This document shows positions 9,965 through 22,179 of a stretch of DNA of 59,499 nt, one piece after another. The translations under genes and the position numbers were made by a program. The stretch is from the NCBI GenBank assembly GCA_903772945.1, contig CAICTM010000565.1:1-59499 (forward strand), given 5' to 3'. Origin of the DNA: Seminavis robusta. Taxonomy: Eukaryota > Bacillariophyta > Bacillariophyceae > Naviculales > Naviculaceae. Below the pieces are notes generated by a model. The model was given only the letters and a program-made list of their open reading frames with translations, had not been told where the DNA came from and searched no databases. How positions within the stretch are numbered: the stretch's first letter is position 1; each line of letters begins with the position of its first letter.

Positions 9965-11595
9965 TTTGCTTATTGCTTCAGAGATCAGAGAAATCTTCAA
10001 GGAAATGAAACAGCAGACCAAGGGTATCTTTTGCTTTGACCTTTTCCAGTCCTTAGATTATGAGGAACCAATGGAAAAGGCGACGATGGAACCCAGATTA
10101 TTTTGATGGTCTTGATGGACGGCCACAACGGCGGAAGAAATGATGCAGCTGCAGACACCGTGAACTGTTCTTCTCGGAAGTTGGAAGATACCGTACCCAC
10201 GACGCTGGAACTTCGAAGAAGAAGCCCGGAAGCACATCAGCCAATTGTGCAATTCCGACGTCATTTCACCAAAAAAGTAGTACAGACCTGCATTTTCCTT
10301 GAGTACCGTTGATGATCCGATGATGACGAGGCAGATGGAGGTACAGCCCAGGCCAAAGAACTTTTGGGTTTCACGGCACTCTTCTCTGTTTGGGCATGTA
10401 GTCTTGATCATGGGCGGGTTGGGCATGTACTAGTATCTTTGTCGAACAGGAGATGCACAACGAGCAAGGCCTACCGGTACTAGTAGCCAGATCGTGGCTT
10501 GATGCGACTGCAAGCTAGCTAGCTACAGTAGAGCTACAGATTGTATCAATTCTTCAGCATGAGCTGCTTAGGGTAGTACTATGGTACTATGAGGGCTGGC
10601 CATGGTGCTTTTGTGAAGCCCACGATCCCACAACATGATGTTTAATGATTCAATCCAGCAGCTTTTGGTGGGTGCAACACTTCGTCACTCGCTGCTGTTT
10701 CCCCAGTCCTCCTAGCTAGAACTATTGATGCAGAGACAGCAGTGAGGATTCCACCTCCTGCCACCAATCAAAACTCAGCCCTCTTCATTGTCAGTATAAT
10801 TGGCACAGCATGAATCGAATCAGAGTATCTGCAGACTCATTGTGGGACACTGCAAGCTTGGCAAAGTTGGGACTTTCTCACGCTTGAGGGAAACAAGGTA
10901 CTAGTCATTGGACTCAGTGTTGCAATGAGCTCATCAGAAACCAAATCCTTCATTTCCTTGACCCTAGGAATCTCCAAAACAGCACATCAGGTGGTGGCTG
11001 GCCCAACACCACAATGGTACATGAAGATGACGTCTCACTCTGCATCTGACATTGGTACAGAATCAAAAGCCTTCAAGTGTCCCTCATCTGTGGTCTCTGA
11101 TGAGATATAGAGCCCCAGCCAGGGATTGAACTCATCCAAGCTCCTGGCTCCAACTTCCTCAGCGACAGGGTCATCTTGGTGGCAAAAGACAGGTCCACAC
11201 TTTTCTTTATATCACCTCAGGAAACTCCTTTGTGGGTTGAGCAAACAGTCCCCCATGGTGTCCATCCAATAATGCAGTGAACAAATATCTATTTGAGCCG
11301 TCCTCAAACTCTTGGGGTTGGAGTATACCTGTACATGTGTACATGTACATGTACATTGTAGTGCACTTGAGTCAGTCGAGTCGACTTCGTTCGATTGATT
11401 CGAATTGAAGATTCGACTCGACTCGATTCGATCGAAAATTCATTCACACAGTCGCGATCTTGGACTTGACCACAAACGTCAGTCCATCAAGAAAACTACG
11501 GACCAACACAAGCAAGTAACAACTCAACTCAACTCTGCCATCCACAAACACTCGAATCGAAGCATCATCCCCAATACTCTTTCTTTGCCTTGAGA
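9965..11595. other. Long intergenic region, no supported gene
   Basis: About 1.6 kb. A minus-strand frame of 122 codons (10426-10058) begins with ATG just upstream of the PEPC gene, but it has no recognisable domain and is more likely leader or promoter DNA. The stretch contains AGCTAGCTAGCTAC (about 10512), a TGTACATGTACATGTACAT palindromic run (about 11333-11356) and a TCGA/GATTCG-rich run (about 11367-11436) just before the plastid protein gene. No transposon ends or RNA gene are seen. Confidence 0.5.
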
Positions 11596-12147
11596 ATGCA
11601 TCCGGTTGCCTTTTTCTTGACACTTTGCGGCCTTGTGTTGGCCGTGGATGGATTTGCCATTCCCACTACACGTACTACTAGCTCCCAAGGGCAAAAATGG
11701 ACGACATGCAACCATCGACGACAAACATCCTTACTCCGAAGCAGCAAGGACGAAGAAATTGCCAAATTGGAAGAACAACTTCGGAAATTAAAAGAAGAAG
11801 AGGAAGAACCAGTGGTCGAAGAGGAAACCGAAGAACCCGCCATTGTGGTCACCAGCAGCGATGACTTTGTGGGACGAGGCCCTGCCAAGAGAGCCGTGCA
11901 ACCCATGGAAGAAATGTTGTCGGAAGCTTGGAAGGATGGTGGTTCTTCTTCTTCTTCCGTGGAGGAAACTTCCGAAGGTGGAATCTCCATTCCCGCCATA
12001 TTGGCTTCGATTGCGTTTGTGGTGTTTGTTGGCTTTTTCTCGCAGGTACCGGTTGGCCAGGACGATCTCAGCAAATACCAAGCCATCAAAACGGACACAT
12101 CCATTGACCTGGGGGATATCAATCCTGTGCGATCAGGGGATTTTTAG
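11596..12147 (+). CDS. Small plastid-targeted coiled-coil membrane protein
   Basis: Single exon, 183 residues from the ATG at 11596. The N-terminus is a signal peptide (MHPVAFFLTLCGLVLAVDGFAIP) in which DGFAIP is an ASAF-type plastid cleavage site. It is followed by a basic transit-like segment, then a charged coiled coil (KDEEIAKLEEQLRKLKEEEEE) and an acidic linker. Near residue 135-155 lies one transmembrane helix (ISIPAILASIAFVVFVGFF), with a short polar tail. I recognise no enzymatic family. The topology suggests a single-span thylakoid or envelope protein of the diatom plastid. The architecture (presequence, coiled coil, one helix) is common among uncharacterised diatom plastid proteins. 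Confidence 0.8.
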   Translation: MHPVAFFLTLCGLVLAVDGFAIPTTRTTSSQGQKWTTCNHRRQTSLLRSSKDEEIAKLEEQLRKLKEEEEEPVVEEETEEPAIVVTSSDDFVGRGPAKRAVQPMEEMLSEAWKDGGSSSSSVEETSEGGISIPAILASIAFVVFVGFFSQVPVGQDDLSKYQAIKTDTSIDLGDINPVRSGDF

Positions 12148-13174
12148 CTAGATTGTCACCAGACTGTTGCTTTTGGCCCAACTTTTCCTCTTGCCAACAA
12201 ATAAATCTGGAGGCCAAGATAGATAATGGGGGCAGAATGAAAGTTTATTTGGAAACCTTGCACCAGTTCACACAACAATCCACCAAAGCAACCCCAACAT
12301 GAGAATTAAAGAATTGCGCCAGTTACTTGCTACCTCCAAGACTCTTTCATTCACATTGATTGTACCAAGACCGATACAGAATAGCTGCAATGAACAAAAC
12401 CTAAGCAGATGCTATCAAAATGAATGATAAATTGGATATTGGATGGAACTGTAGTAGACGTTCGTTGGTTGAGCTATTTAAAATTATAAAAGCTCATGTG
12501 CATAAGAGGATTGTGTTGGTATCTTTCAGCCTTGAAATACATGTAGTATACCCATGATTAGTACCACGTAGCTGATCTCAGCTGAGTGCGAGACGCATTA
12601 ACAGAGATTCGTGGTTCCAATGAAGGACTTGAAAAAGAAAGAATATACTTGGTCTAGCTAGCTAGAGTAGCGGTAGCTCTTCTTGGTCTGCAAAGGATTG
12701 CTTCCAATCAATCTTCAACCCTGTTCTGATGGAGAGCCTCTGAAATCGAGGGCAGCCACCTGGGTAATTCATGCGAGGCAACAATGAAAGGAGACAAAGC
12801 AAACGAGCACTCTATTCAAGCATCATGATGACAGGACAATAAGCTGAATGATCAATCTGCTTCTGGTACCGGTACATTACGTACCAAACTGGCACCAGCA
12901 ACTCTAGGGGAGGTACTACGTGGAAAATTGCAGCGTGGAGAGCGGGAGATACCCCAAACATCCAGGAATTAACAGTGTGAAATCGACATAAGCTTTAAGT
13001 ACCGTACCAGTACACTGTTATACGTACAATCATTCGTGCGGAACCTCTCTCCCCCTCTCGCCCAAAGCGTGGATCGTGTGCATTCCCTTTTTTGTTGAGA
13101 AGACCCATCATCTTTGGGTAGTCTATCTGGAGGAAAGGTACGAACCAAATCCCATCATTCTGTAGCGGAGGATA
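12148..13174. other. Intergenic region, no supported gene
   Basis: About 1 kb with no credible coding frame. It includes CTAGCTAGCTAGAG (about 12654) and several GGTACCGGTAC-like words near 12865 and 13000. Probably the 3' region of the plastid protein gene and the promoter of the AAA gene. Confidence 0.5.
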
Positions 13175-14989
13175 ATGGAGCAACAAGACTCGACATCCAT
13201 CAGCAAGCCCCATGGCGAATCGGATCGGTACATTCATGACATGCAACAGGCAATGGCAATGAGAAGACGTAGCAACCCCAAACCGTCACCAACAACACCC
13301 GCATCATCACCCCGGAATTCTACTACAAGCAAGCAGGAGGCCGTGTCATTAGGATTGAGGGGTCTGGATGAAGCCGATTTACTGCGAGAAGAGGGACACG
13401 CTCAGTGCGCTTTGGAACTCTACCAGTCTGCCATTGAGGTGCTGATTCGGTCGCTGCAGGACCCTGCCATTTCAACGTACGATAAGGAGGCTCTGCAAGA
13501 GCGTATACGAGTGGCACTCTCCGATGCGGAGTATATCAAGGAACGCATCAAGCGAGGAGACGTGAAGCAAGGTCAAACGACCTGTGAATCCTCTACAGAA
13601 TCTCCCATGAAACGAACCTGCTTTTCCAGAATAACGGAATATCTAGCAAAAATTAGGGTAGGAAATGCACAACCGTCAAAAGGAAAGAAACAACCACAAC
13701 CAGCACCGTCTTATCGACCAATAGGAGGACAGCAAGCAACCTCTCCACGAAAATCAGCAGCTCCACGACAACAAACATCTCTCCGCAATACTAATGTAGC
13801 CAGCCGACCTGTGAATACAGTTGCACGTAATTCACGACCTGCCAGGCAGCAGCAACCACAACAGGGAGGTGCATTGGCCAACCTAGCGGCCAAAGAATCT
13901 CAGCTCATTCGACAAACTGTCATGAATGATATGTATGTTCCACAGGCAAAATTGCAATATACAACTTGGTACGTCTTCCATCTAGCTAGATACCGTGAAT
14001 ACCCACGTGCCCTCCCGTGTGTGTCCTCAAACTTTGCTAATCACTTGCACTCTGCTGCTTCCCTCAGGGATGATATTGCTGGGCTGGCACCTGCCAAGCA
14101 GGCTCTACAAGAAGCTGCGATCATGCCTCTCATCAGACCTGATTTGTTCACTGGACTCAGAAAACCACAAAATATTTTGCTCTACGGACCGCCCGGAACT
14201 GGAAAAACCATGTTGGTCAAAGCGGTTGCCTACGAAAGCAAGGTGTGTTGTCGATAGTGATGTTTGTTTGTTGGGCGGGAAGCTTGATGCTCTGTGTTGT
14301 GCTAATGCATGTATGTATTCTTTATGAAACCACAGTGCAGTCTATTCGTGTGTTCCGCTAGCTCTGTGACTAGCAAATGGCATGGAGAAGGAGAAAAGCT
14401 GGTGCGAGCACTCTTTGAAGCAGCAAAGCAATGCTCGCCCTCCATTGTCTTTATTGATGAAATTGATAGTTTGTTGTCCACGAGAAAGAGTGATGGGGAA
14501 CATGAGGCCAGTCGACGTTTCAAGACAGAATTCATGGTTAATATGGATGGAATCAGCCCTACAAACGACAAAAATAGAGTTCTCTTGATTGCCTGTACGA
14601 ACTGTCCCTGGGATGTGGACTCGGCCATCTTGAGACGATTCTCTCGACGGATCTTTGTGCCACTACCAGACAAGGATGCCCGAAAGGCACTGGTCAAGTC
14701 GCTTTTGAAAAAAGCTGGCAAACATTCTCTCGACAAGAGTGACATTTCAGATATTGTCAAAAGACTAAAGGGCTTTAGTGGATCCGACATTCAGGCCATT
14801 GCATCAGAGGCATCCTTTGGACCCCTCCGTTCTGTGGGAAGCTTGGATGAGATTAGAAGCGTTCGCGAAAATGATGTTCGACCCATTGCCATTGAAGACT
14901 TTGATGATGCCATTGAACAAGCAACCAAGAGTGTGTCAAAGGGGCAGCTGAAGAAATATGATGAATGGAAGACGGAGCAGGGGGCATGA
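13175..14989 (+). CDS. MIT-domain AAA ATPase, spastin/katanin/VPS4 clade
   Basis: Three exons: 13175-13968, 14068-14242 and 14336-14989, with GT-AG introns, giving 540 residues. Residues about 58-128 form a three-helix MIT domain ([26 protein letters not shown] onward), which binds ESCRT-III tails in related proteins. A low-complexity Gln/Pro/Arg-rich linker of about 130 residues follows. The AAA module has Walker A GPPGTGKT (305-312), Walker B VFIDEID (about 361-367), sensor 1 ([10 protein letters not shown]), arginine fingers (ILRRFSRR) and the sensor-2/Vps4-like C-terminal helices ending [22 protein letters not shown]. Related enzymes sever microtubules (spastin, katanin) or disassemble ESCRT-III (VPS4). 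The linker length and the ending favour a spastin/fidgetin-like assignment, but the exact orthologue is not settled. Confidence 0.92.
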
Positions 14990-15590
14990 TACCAATGACT
15001 AAGACAGACAATTTGCATGGTTTTGTAGTTTGGCTCCCTCTAGGTAGCTAGACTAGTAGGCCACTACTGAGTATGTTTAAACAGTTTGGGAGTCGGCCAC
15101 TAACAAGGCGTTGTCAACCTCACCCAGAAAGTTTGTGTTTGAAGTGGTTTCCGGTGCGCCCCCGGCCAGAATGTTTTGTAAGAAGGCGGCGGAATGAACT
15201 TGCTCGTCCGGGTCCTTGTTCCTACATGTACCGTGTGGTAACACCTCAATCTACAAATAAATGGAACGAAATGAATAATCTGGAGGGAAGCATAAAAGGA
15301 ATTGCACGGAATTAGAGGCATAACATCATGATGAGAGTAGTGCCAAGAAAAGATGCGCTCAAGCGTTCTCTCCCACTGCTTCAACCTTCCTCAAAAGCGG
15401 GGGCGGAAGACCCAAACACAGATTTCAAGGCAAAAAAAGGTTTTTCTGGTTAATTCTGCTCTAGTCTAGCTAGCTACCGATAGTTGTCAGATTCCACAGA
15501 GATCAAGTTCAACTAGAGGCACGTCACTGCATGGTGGAGGATTGCGTGCTGTATGTTTTGAGTGAACACGCCTCTAGTAAAGTAGTTGAG
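14990..15590. other. Convergent intergenic region, no supported gene
   Basis: 3' sequences of the AAA gene and of the minus-strand hydrolase gene. It includes CTAGTCTAGCTAGCTACCG near 15461. No coding frame or RNA gene can be supported. Confidence 0.45.
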
Positions 15591-16925
15591 TTAGACACGA
15601 ATCAATCGCGCCTTGGGATTATCGCCTTGCTCCTCTTTTTGCTGTCGCTGTCGTCGGCGCTTACTGGTATCGGTGCAGGCGGTTGCTTGCTGTCGAAAGG
15701 AGTTTGTCAATTGCATCGTGCACGTGATGTATCCATCATCCATTTCCAGTTGATACTTGGGATAGGGTGAATACTCATGATCATCATCCTCACTGCTGCT
15801 GTTTTCATTGTCGTCATCGGCAACACCAAAGACAGCGGCACGAGTGGCCGTGCTGGTTCCTTTTCGCAAGGCTTTGACCAATTGTTCGTGATGAAAATTG
15901 AGATATTGGTGGTACTGTTGTTGTTGTGAATCGTCATCATCAGTCTTGGCAATACATTTGTTTCTTAGTATTTGTCGCTGTTGTCCCGTGAAATCATGTG
16001 CTTTGCGTCGTAACGTTTCGGTGGCACCATGGCGTTGTATGTCCTTTTCCATGTACTTGATGCATTCTTGTGGCGATGGGACATAAAAGACCCGTGCAAA
16101 CTGGCATTGGACTCCTTCGTAGGTTAAAAAATCGAGTATTCGTCTCATGGACAAGTTGGAAGCAACATGGTATGGATTTTGCGGTCTTGGCGTGGCGGGA
16201 AACAATGCTCCTTGATGGCATCCCAGCGTCACGTCTTCTTGGACGAGAGTGGTACGACGATTGTAGTAGCACAGAGAGGGTGCATGCATGGCAATATCGG
16301 GAAGTGCTTCGTAGGGATAAAGCGCCAAAACGCGTCGTAAATTGTGGCATCCGGACAAATCTCCCGACCAACACGCCGTGTAGGGGAATCCAGTCGATAG
16401 AGCATTGCCAGGGACGGGGTCGAATAAGAGCATACTCGCCGTCACTTCTTGAAAACCAGTATTGGTATTATTGGCAGGAAATGCCTTGGCCAATTTTTGG
16501 GCCAATTTCATGCAGGCAACACCTCCTCGCGAGAGACCCACGCCCACGACATGGACGAATTCTGGCTGATTATTATTAGTAGTAGTATTCGTACTACTAG
16601 ACTGACTCTTGTGATTTTGCAGCATTTTCCGAACAATCGCCACTACCAAATCGCATTGTTCCTCCAAGCCACGAGCAAATAAGCCACCCCAAAAACTTCC
16701 ATTGGTAACACCGCATCCATCAAACGACACTTTTAATGGACAGCGACGATCTTGGGGTACTTGATTGGGTGCCGCCACGGGAACCGCGCAACACGCTTGC
16801 GAAAAGACACCAATCTGCGTTGTAATGGGGTTCAGCGTATTGGCTGTTCCTTCCCAAAACACTGACAGGATTTGACGACCGGCATTGGGACCGGCAACAG
16901 ACAAGCTAGTATTAATAGTGCTCAT
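15591..16925 (-). CDS. Alpha/beta-hydrolase-like protein, GxSxGG nucleophile elbow
   Basis: Single exon, 444 residues from the ATG at 16925 (the frame is open upstream without another ATG). Near residue 12-22 is RQILSVFWEGTANTL, and about residue 150 carries VGVGLSRGGVACMKLA. This G-x-S-x-G-G elbow in a beta-strand/turn/helix context is typical of serine alpha/beta hydrolases. The pairing of an early FWEGTxN motif with a GxSRGG elbow recalls the DUF2235 (T6SS lipase-like) group, where the motif is usually D/F-G-T-x-N and G-x-S-R-G-A. Two thirds of the way along, FDPVPGN would suit the acid residue. The C-terminal third is low complexity (Gln, Asp/Ser and basic runs) and probably disordered. 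No signal peptide is seen. The hydrolase call is moderate, and substrate and localisation are unknown. Confidence 0.6.
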   Translation of the reverse strand: MSTINTSLSVAGPNAGRQILSVFWEGTANTLNPITTQIGVFSQACCAVPVAAPNQVPQDRRCPLKVSFDGCGVTNGSFWGGLFARGLEEQCDLVVAIVRKMLQNHKSQSSSTNTTTNNNQPEFVHVVGVGLSRGGVACMKLAQKLAKAFPANNTNTGFQEVTASMLLFDPVPGNALSTGFPYTACWSGDLSGCHNLRRVLALYPYEALPDIAMHAPSLCYYNRRTTLVQEDVTLGCHQGALFPATPRPQNPYHVASNLSMRRILDFLTYEGVQCQFARVFYVPSPQECIKYMEKDIQRHGATETLRRKAHDFTGQQRQILRNKCIAKTDDDDSQQQQYHQYLNFHHEQLVKALRKGTSTATRAAVFGVADDDNENSSSEDDDHEYSPYPKYQLEMDDGYITCTMQLTNSFRQQATACTDTSKRRRQRQQKEEQGDNPKARLIRV

Positions 16926-17489
16926 GGTTGGACTTGACTCGACTCGCAAGAAACAAAGGCAAGACAAAAATCAAAAAATGTGCTCGTTTGGCATTGCCAC
17001 TGATCGAACCGTTGGGGACAATGCGCCTCCAAATCCTCATCCCTACATTCGGAGACTTGTTTTTTAAAAAGGTCGAGGAGCGGAGGGTGACCAGTTCGAC
17101 GTGCCCACAAAATGAGACATCTTCCCAATACCGGACTACCAGATCCCATTTGACAGGCAGTCTACTGTAACTACATGTACTCCGAGTAACTTACTAAAGG
17201 CACTTGAAGGTTGGCAGGTCTCCAGCATCCACAGGAGAAAAACCCAAATCCACAGTTTGTTTCTTTGTTGTACTGTAGCATCTCTTATCTACCGTAGCTA
17301 CCGGTACATGGCTGAGCTACTCAATCACACATTCAAACAAGATTACTTGACTATGTGAAGCAACTTGCGTATTGTTCGATGAGGAATCATTCTGGACATT
17401 ACAGCAACCTGAGTGGTGATGCTGTCAGTTTTGGCTTCAAGCTTAAAAAAATAAAACAAAAAACCATCTAGTTGTTTCTATTCTACATT
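16926..17489. other. Intergenic region, no supported gene
   Basis: Upstream region of the minus-strand hydrolase gene, which must hold its promoter. Just upstream of its ATG is a TCGAGTCGAGTC-like run. Nothing else is recognised. Confidence 0.4.
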
Positions 17490-18990
17490 TGACCTTTGAA
17501 TTTTGACAGAAATTGCGACATCTCCACAACAACACCTCAAGCCACCACCAGAACTATGTTTCAAAAGCTGTTTCTTGTTGGCCTCTTACATTGCTCAGAC
17601 TGTAACTGTAACCAACTAGCTATTACTCTTCTTCCCCAAACTTGTGAATCCTGCTTCACAGGCTCTGCAGGAACAGTTGCTTGCAGCATCACATGTGGTG
17701 GATGTCACCTATGAAATATCTGTGAATTTGATGTTGGGTGCACATAGACCATACTAGTACTGATTTTGGACAGGGGATATGTACATTGACATCAGCCTAG
17801 ATTCATCACAGGCTTACACCTGGATGGCTGTGGATCCAGTAATGATATCCACTTTGTATTTGATTGATGGCTCCTGCACCACTTACTTGTATGAATGGCA
17901 CAGACTGGGATGATTGTGATTTGATTCTTGTGGTTCGGCCGGGTGGTGCCATCTGTGCGAACAAACAATGCACCTCTGACAAGCCAGCAGGGCCTATCTC
18001 ACAATTCAATGATTATGCTTCCACAGGTTACTGGACATTTCAAGACAATCAATGGTGATCCTGGTGAAACAGGAATGCTTCATTAAATATTGGGCTGTGC
18101 TGCTCACACCTTCTTCAGATTAGCTGGCACTGGTGATGCTCACTTCAAGACTTGGTCTGGACTGTGGTTTGACTTCCATGGAGAATGTGACTTGGTCTTT
18201 GCGGACAGCCCCAACTTTGGCCATGGAACTGGACTGGAGATCAACATTCGAACCAAGGCTCGCTACCAGTACTTTACATTGAGTCTGTTGCTGTCCAAAT
18301 TGGAGGTACAGCTTTTCGGAGGTTGGTGAATATGGTAGCTCCATGTTGGATGGTATTGTCAATGCGGATCTAGACAAGATGGATGACAAGAACCCTGTCA
18401 CCCACAAGTGATCAAGTCCAAGATGGATGTGTTTACCATTGAGCTTGGAAAGGGATTGCAGATTGTTGTCCAATCCTCCAAGGAAATGGTCAGTGTCAAG
18501 ACAGTTGGTGCCAGCTTTGAATGAAGAGTACAGTGGTAGCAAGGGCCTATTGGGAGAGTTTGGAACTGGCAAGTGGCTTGCCTGCATGGTACTGTCATGT
18601 CGGACCCTTTCTTTTGGCAATGAATGGCAAGTCCTTCACACTGAACTAAAGCTCTTCCAGACAAACCTAACCCCCAGAACCCTGTCATATGCACCGTGCC
18701 TAGAACTGAGAGAGTTGTACTTCGTCCCTTGTGTGAATCTTCCATTTCTATGGAAGACACAGAGGATGCCTGCGAACACCGTGGTGACTTGAAGGACCTG
18801 TGTGTCTATGATGTATACAATGTCATGGCTGCTTGGGGTTTCGAGCTTGATGTGAGTAGCTGGAGCTTTCTAAGAAGGATAGAAATCTCTTGATGATACT
18901 GCTCCTGCTGTTGATGTTGTTTGGGTGCCTGGATTCCATAGTGATAGCGATGATGGTATCGAGAGCATCGTGACTGTTGCCGGTACTAGT
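17490..18990 (+). pseudogene. Decayed gene with VWFD-like domain
   Basis: Coding-like fragments appear in order in different plus-strand frames. First comes a Cys-rich stretch (17,540-17,714), then CMNGTDWDDCDLILVVRPGG (about 17,887-17,950) and GDAHFKTWSGLWFDFHGECDLVF (about 18,134-18,205), which is the typical start of a von Willebrand factor D domain. These are followed by FTIESVAVQIGG-like and MDVFTIELGKGLQIVVQSSK (about 18,423-18,485) and finally TEDACEHRGDLKDLCVYDVY (about 18,759-18,820). The frames are separated by stops and frameshifts, so no spliced model restores it simply. Intact relatives are large secreted adhesive or extracellular proteins. I read this as a dead copy. A very intron-rich living gene is a less likely alternative. 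Confidence 0.65.
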
Positions 18991-21900
18991 ACATGGAAAC
19001 TGAGAAGCTTGCTTTGTTGCACAAGTACATGTCTTCAAACTTCAGTTCCAAATACTTTTGAAACCCAACGGCGGAGAGGTGACCATTTGGCTTGAAGGTG
19101 GCTTCACCAGGCTCATTGCGCGATGGGCTTCACGCCGCTGCTGGTACCGAGCCAACTCCCAACCAGCTCAGGAAGTGTTGGTACATGTACTTGCTATTGT
19201 GTGTTGTGTGGAGCCTGGTTCTTCGCTTTGTTCCCTCGACCACGTGCCGGTGATCCTGGATATTCTGGGCATGAGCTCTTGAGGTCTTGGGGGATCATCT
19301 CATACTTCTTCGCTCTTCGATACCGGTATGCATCGTAACCCCATGAGCTCCTGGAAATACGTACGGAGATTCTGCTGTACGTACCGGAGGATACGGTAGG
19401 TAGGACCCCCACAGGTTCAGCGTTCAGAGAGTTCTTGAGTTCTTGCGGCTCTGTGCCGGTTACCGGTGCCAGCTTTCTTGGCTTCGTAAATCGTTGCATT
19501 CAACCCAGTACCGTAAGTGGAATTTTGTAAATCTCTGATACCTGGATTTGTATTCGCATCTTGAAGCAAGACACTCAAGCAACTTCTCCTTAAATAATTA
19601 AGTTTTCACAGTATACACTTTGGTACTGGATGTCGTGACGGTACAGGCTCGGCATTCTCATCCGATTTTCACTACCGTATCGGCAATCGACAATCGGCAG
19701 ATCACTGTCTACTACTACCGGTAGCTCTAGCTAGCTAGCTAGCCTAGTACCGTACAATACCACCGACCCGTGAGGCCGTGCAGCCTTCGGCATTGGAGGT
19801 TGGAGATTGCCGCACCAGTTCACCGATGGTTGCCATGTGAAAGGGTTCTTGTCAATTTCCATGACGGTACCAGTGCGGAAAAACGTGTTAAATCTCAAAT
19901 GAATCAGATCTTGCCTGACGTTCACCAAAGCACTTTCTCAGCCCTTGTAGTTTCTGACCTTCTTTCCCATTGGAATGGTTCCATAGCTGTTCCATCAAGA
20001 CCCAAAAGCAATGATGATTTAAAGGTATTGGCTGGTGAAGTCTGCCACAATTTGCAATTTAAAAAAAGCATTTCTTGTACAGTAATAATATATTACTAGT
20101 ATGGTACCAGGTACCAGGTACTGGTACCAGAATCGAATCATTACAAAACTACTCCGTTTACCACACCGTACCGGTACCGGTACACCAGCACAGCCATTAA
20201 TAGATCTACCTGAACTAATGATGGTGTGAGCAATGTGGGGAGATTGACTCTTTTTTAAAAAAAAACACTTCGGAATGTCATGAACCCAGCAAGACATTGC
20301 ACCTAGCTAGTAGAGAGTTGTGAGTTGTGAGTAGTCCAGTGCTTGCTGTCCAGCCAGCACTTCGAGGAGTATGGGTGCAATGGGGTCTTGGACTCTGTTT
20401 GGCCAGAGGCCAGCCAGCAGCCAGCAAGCAAGGAGCTACAGGGAAAAGTGAATCTCCTTGAAAGCCTAGCACTACAAACAAACAAGCTACCATCCAATTT
20501 TTGCGATCTAACTCAAGCTTTCCCAAAGATACCGGTGGGTTGGATCTTGGCAGAGCCAGTGAGATTGCTGCTTGGCTCTTGGCTGGGAGCTGGCAGTGCG
20601 GACATAATATATCTCTGCTTCCTTGAACGTTCATGGCGTGAACTCTCTCGTAAGACGCTGGCTGGTCGGATCTTGGGCTAAAGCTTCGGTGCAAGAAAGC
20701 CAAACACAGTCCTCAAGTACTGGAGTATTACTCTAGTTTGGCAGTGAAGCTACTATCTTAGCTTTTGGTAGACTAGTACTGCAGCCTCAGCTTACGGCAG
20801 GCTGCCTGCCTGGACTCCTGGACTGTGGACTTCCTCAAAGCCACCTTAACTCGGAGAAAGGCTGCGTCGAGGTTGTTCTCCAGGAACAGTTTCCAGCTGC
20901 AAAGTTGGTTGCCGCATGCTGAACAGAGAAGGTTCTTGGTCCTTGGAGGTTTCTGGTCAGCCCAGGAGTTTCCAATTTCCAAAGCATGTTGGTGGTTCAT
21001 TCAAATTGATACCTGCAATACCGGTACCGGTAGAAGGAACTACCTCGGGGAAAACCGAACTGGCTGTATCAGCTCTGAAATCAGCTCTGTATCCAACAGT
21101 CATCAATTGATTCGATTCGAGTTCTAGGCCACGGTACGGTATTGGTACCAGTACCAGGTCAAGGAGATGAAAAACTGGAATTGAGAACTGTTTTTCTAGC
21201 TAGATTGCATTATGCTTATGCCATGGTGTGCTGAAGTGAAAAGAAACTACTAGGTGAATGTTGAAGGGTTTTGAGCTGCGCACCGATCCTGTACCGTATG
21301 GTGAATTCTCAACTGGATTGCCCACTAGTTGACCGTCGACAGACCCACTACCGGTAGCTACTAGGTCCAATCACTTATTTTTTCCACCCTAAAGCCTCGC
21401 ATCACGTGCCTCATCATTGGCGTCGTGTTGCTACGGTACCGGTTACCGGTACACGGTACGGTAAGGACCCACAGCCAACACTGGCAACCGTACCAAACTT
21501 CTAACCACTGCTCCTTCAAGCTAGATCTAGTGGCTCGTACCAGCTACACCTCAGTGGCTAGATCTATTCGCTACAGGTAGTTTTGCTTTCTGCTTTCCTT
21601 TCCATTGTACTCGAGTACCTGAACTCAAAAATGAGCCATCGATTCACGCTCGGAGGTGACCTAACAACTTAAGAGTTAGAGCATCTGCGAATTCTCCAGT
21701 TATCCTTTTCCCCTTCCATCAAGACAGACACCCTCTCGTACCGACATAATCCTACGGCCCGAGTGAGTACCGGACATCCTTGGTTGAAGGAAAGCTGAAA
21801 AAGCGGGTTTGCATAGTGATGGTACTTTGTGTTGATTATTTAGAAAAGAGCCATCCATCGCCCAAGATCGCCTGTGTTAAGTGGAGTTTCCGGCCGGTAC

Positions 21901-22179
21901 CGTTTCACAAACCTACTGATCTTCTACAATGGTTCTTAGCTAGCTGCCATCCGCTGGAATGTTGTTGTTATGCTCCCACCGCTCCCAAAAGATGCTCAGA
22001 GTGTCTCACAATTTCAAGCCACGTGAAGCCGAGAACGGATCCCTCTCACAATTTCAATCTTCTTGTGCGTCAAATCACAGATCACGCCATAACCGGAAGG
22101 ATACTGTCCCAGTTACCGGTACTTGCCCACAGCCACACTAACTTGACATCCATCATTTTTCTATTCTATATTCGCAACC
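18991..22179. other. Gene-poor, repeat-speckled region
   Basis: About 3.2 kb without a supportable gene: the frames present are short, overlap on opposite strands and show no family motifs. The sequence is unusually rich in short palindromic words: AGCTCTAGCTAGCTAGCTAGCC (about 19,724), GGTACCAGGTACCAGGTACTGGTACC (about 20,103-20,128), ACCGTACCGGTACCGGTACAC (about 20,165-20,185), and ACGGTACCGGTTACCGGTACACGGTACGG (about 21,433-21,461). It separates the gene-dense left block from the duplicated gene block. Confidence 0.5.

Noticed and set aside
10058..10426. 122-codon minus-strand frame upstream of the PEPC gene
   Set aside because: Starts with ATG but has no recognisable domain, has odd composition, and sits where the PEPC promoter or leader should be.
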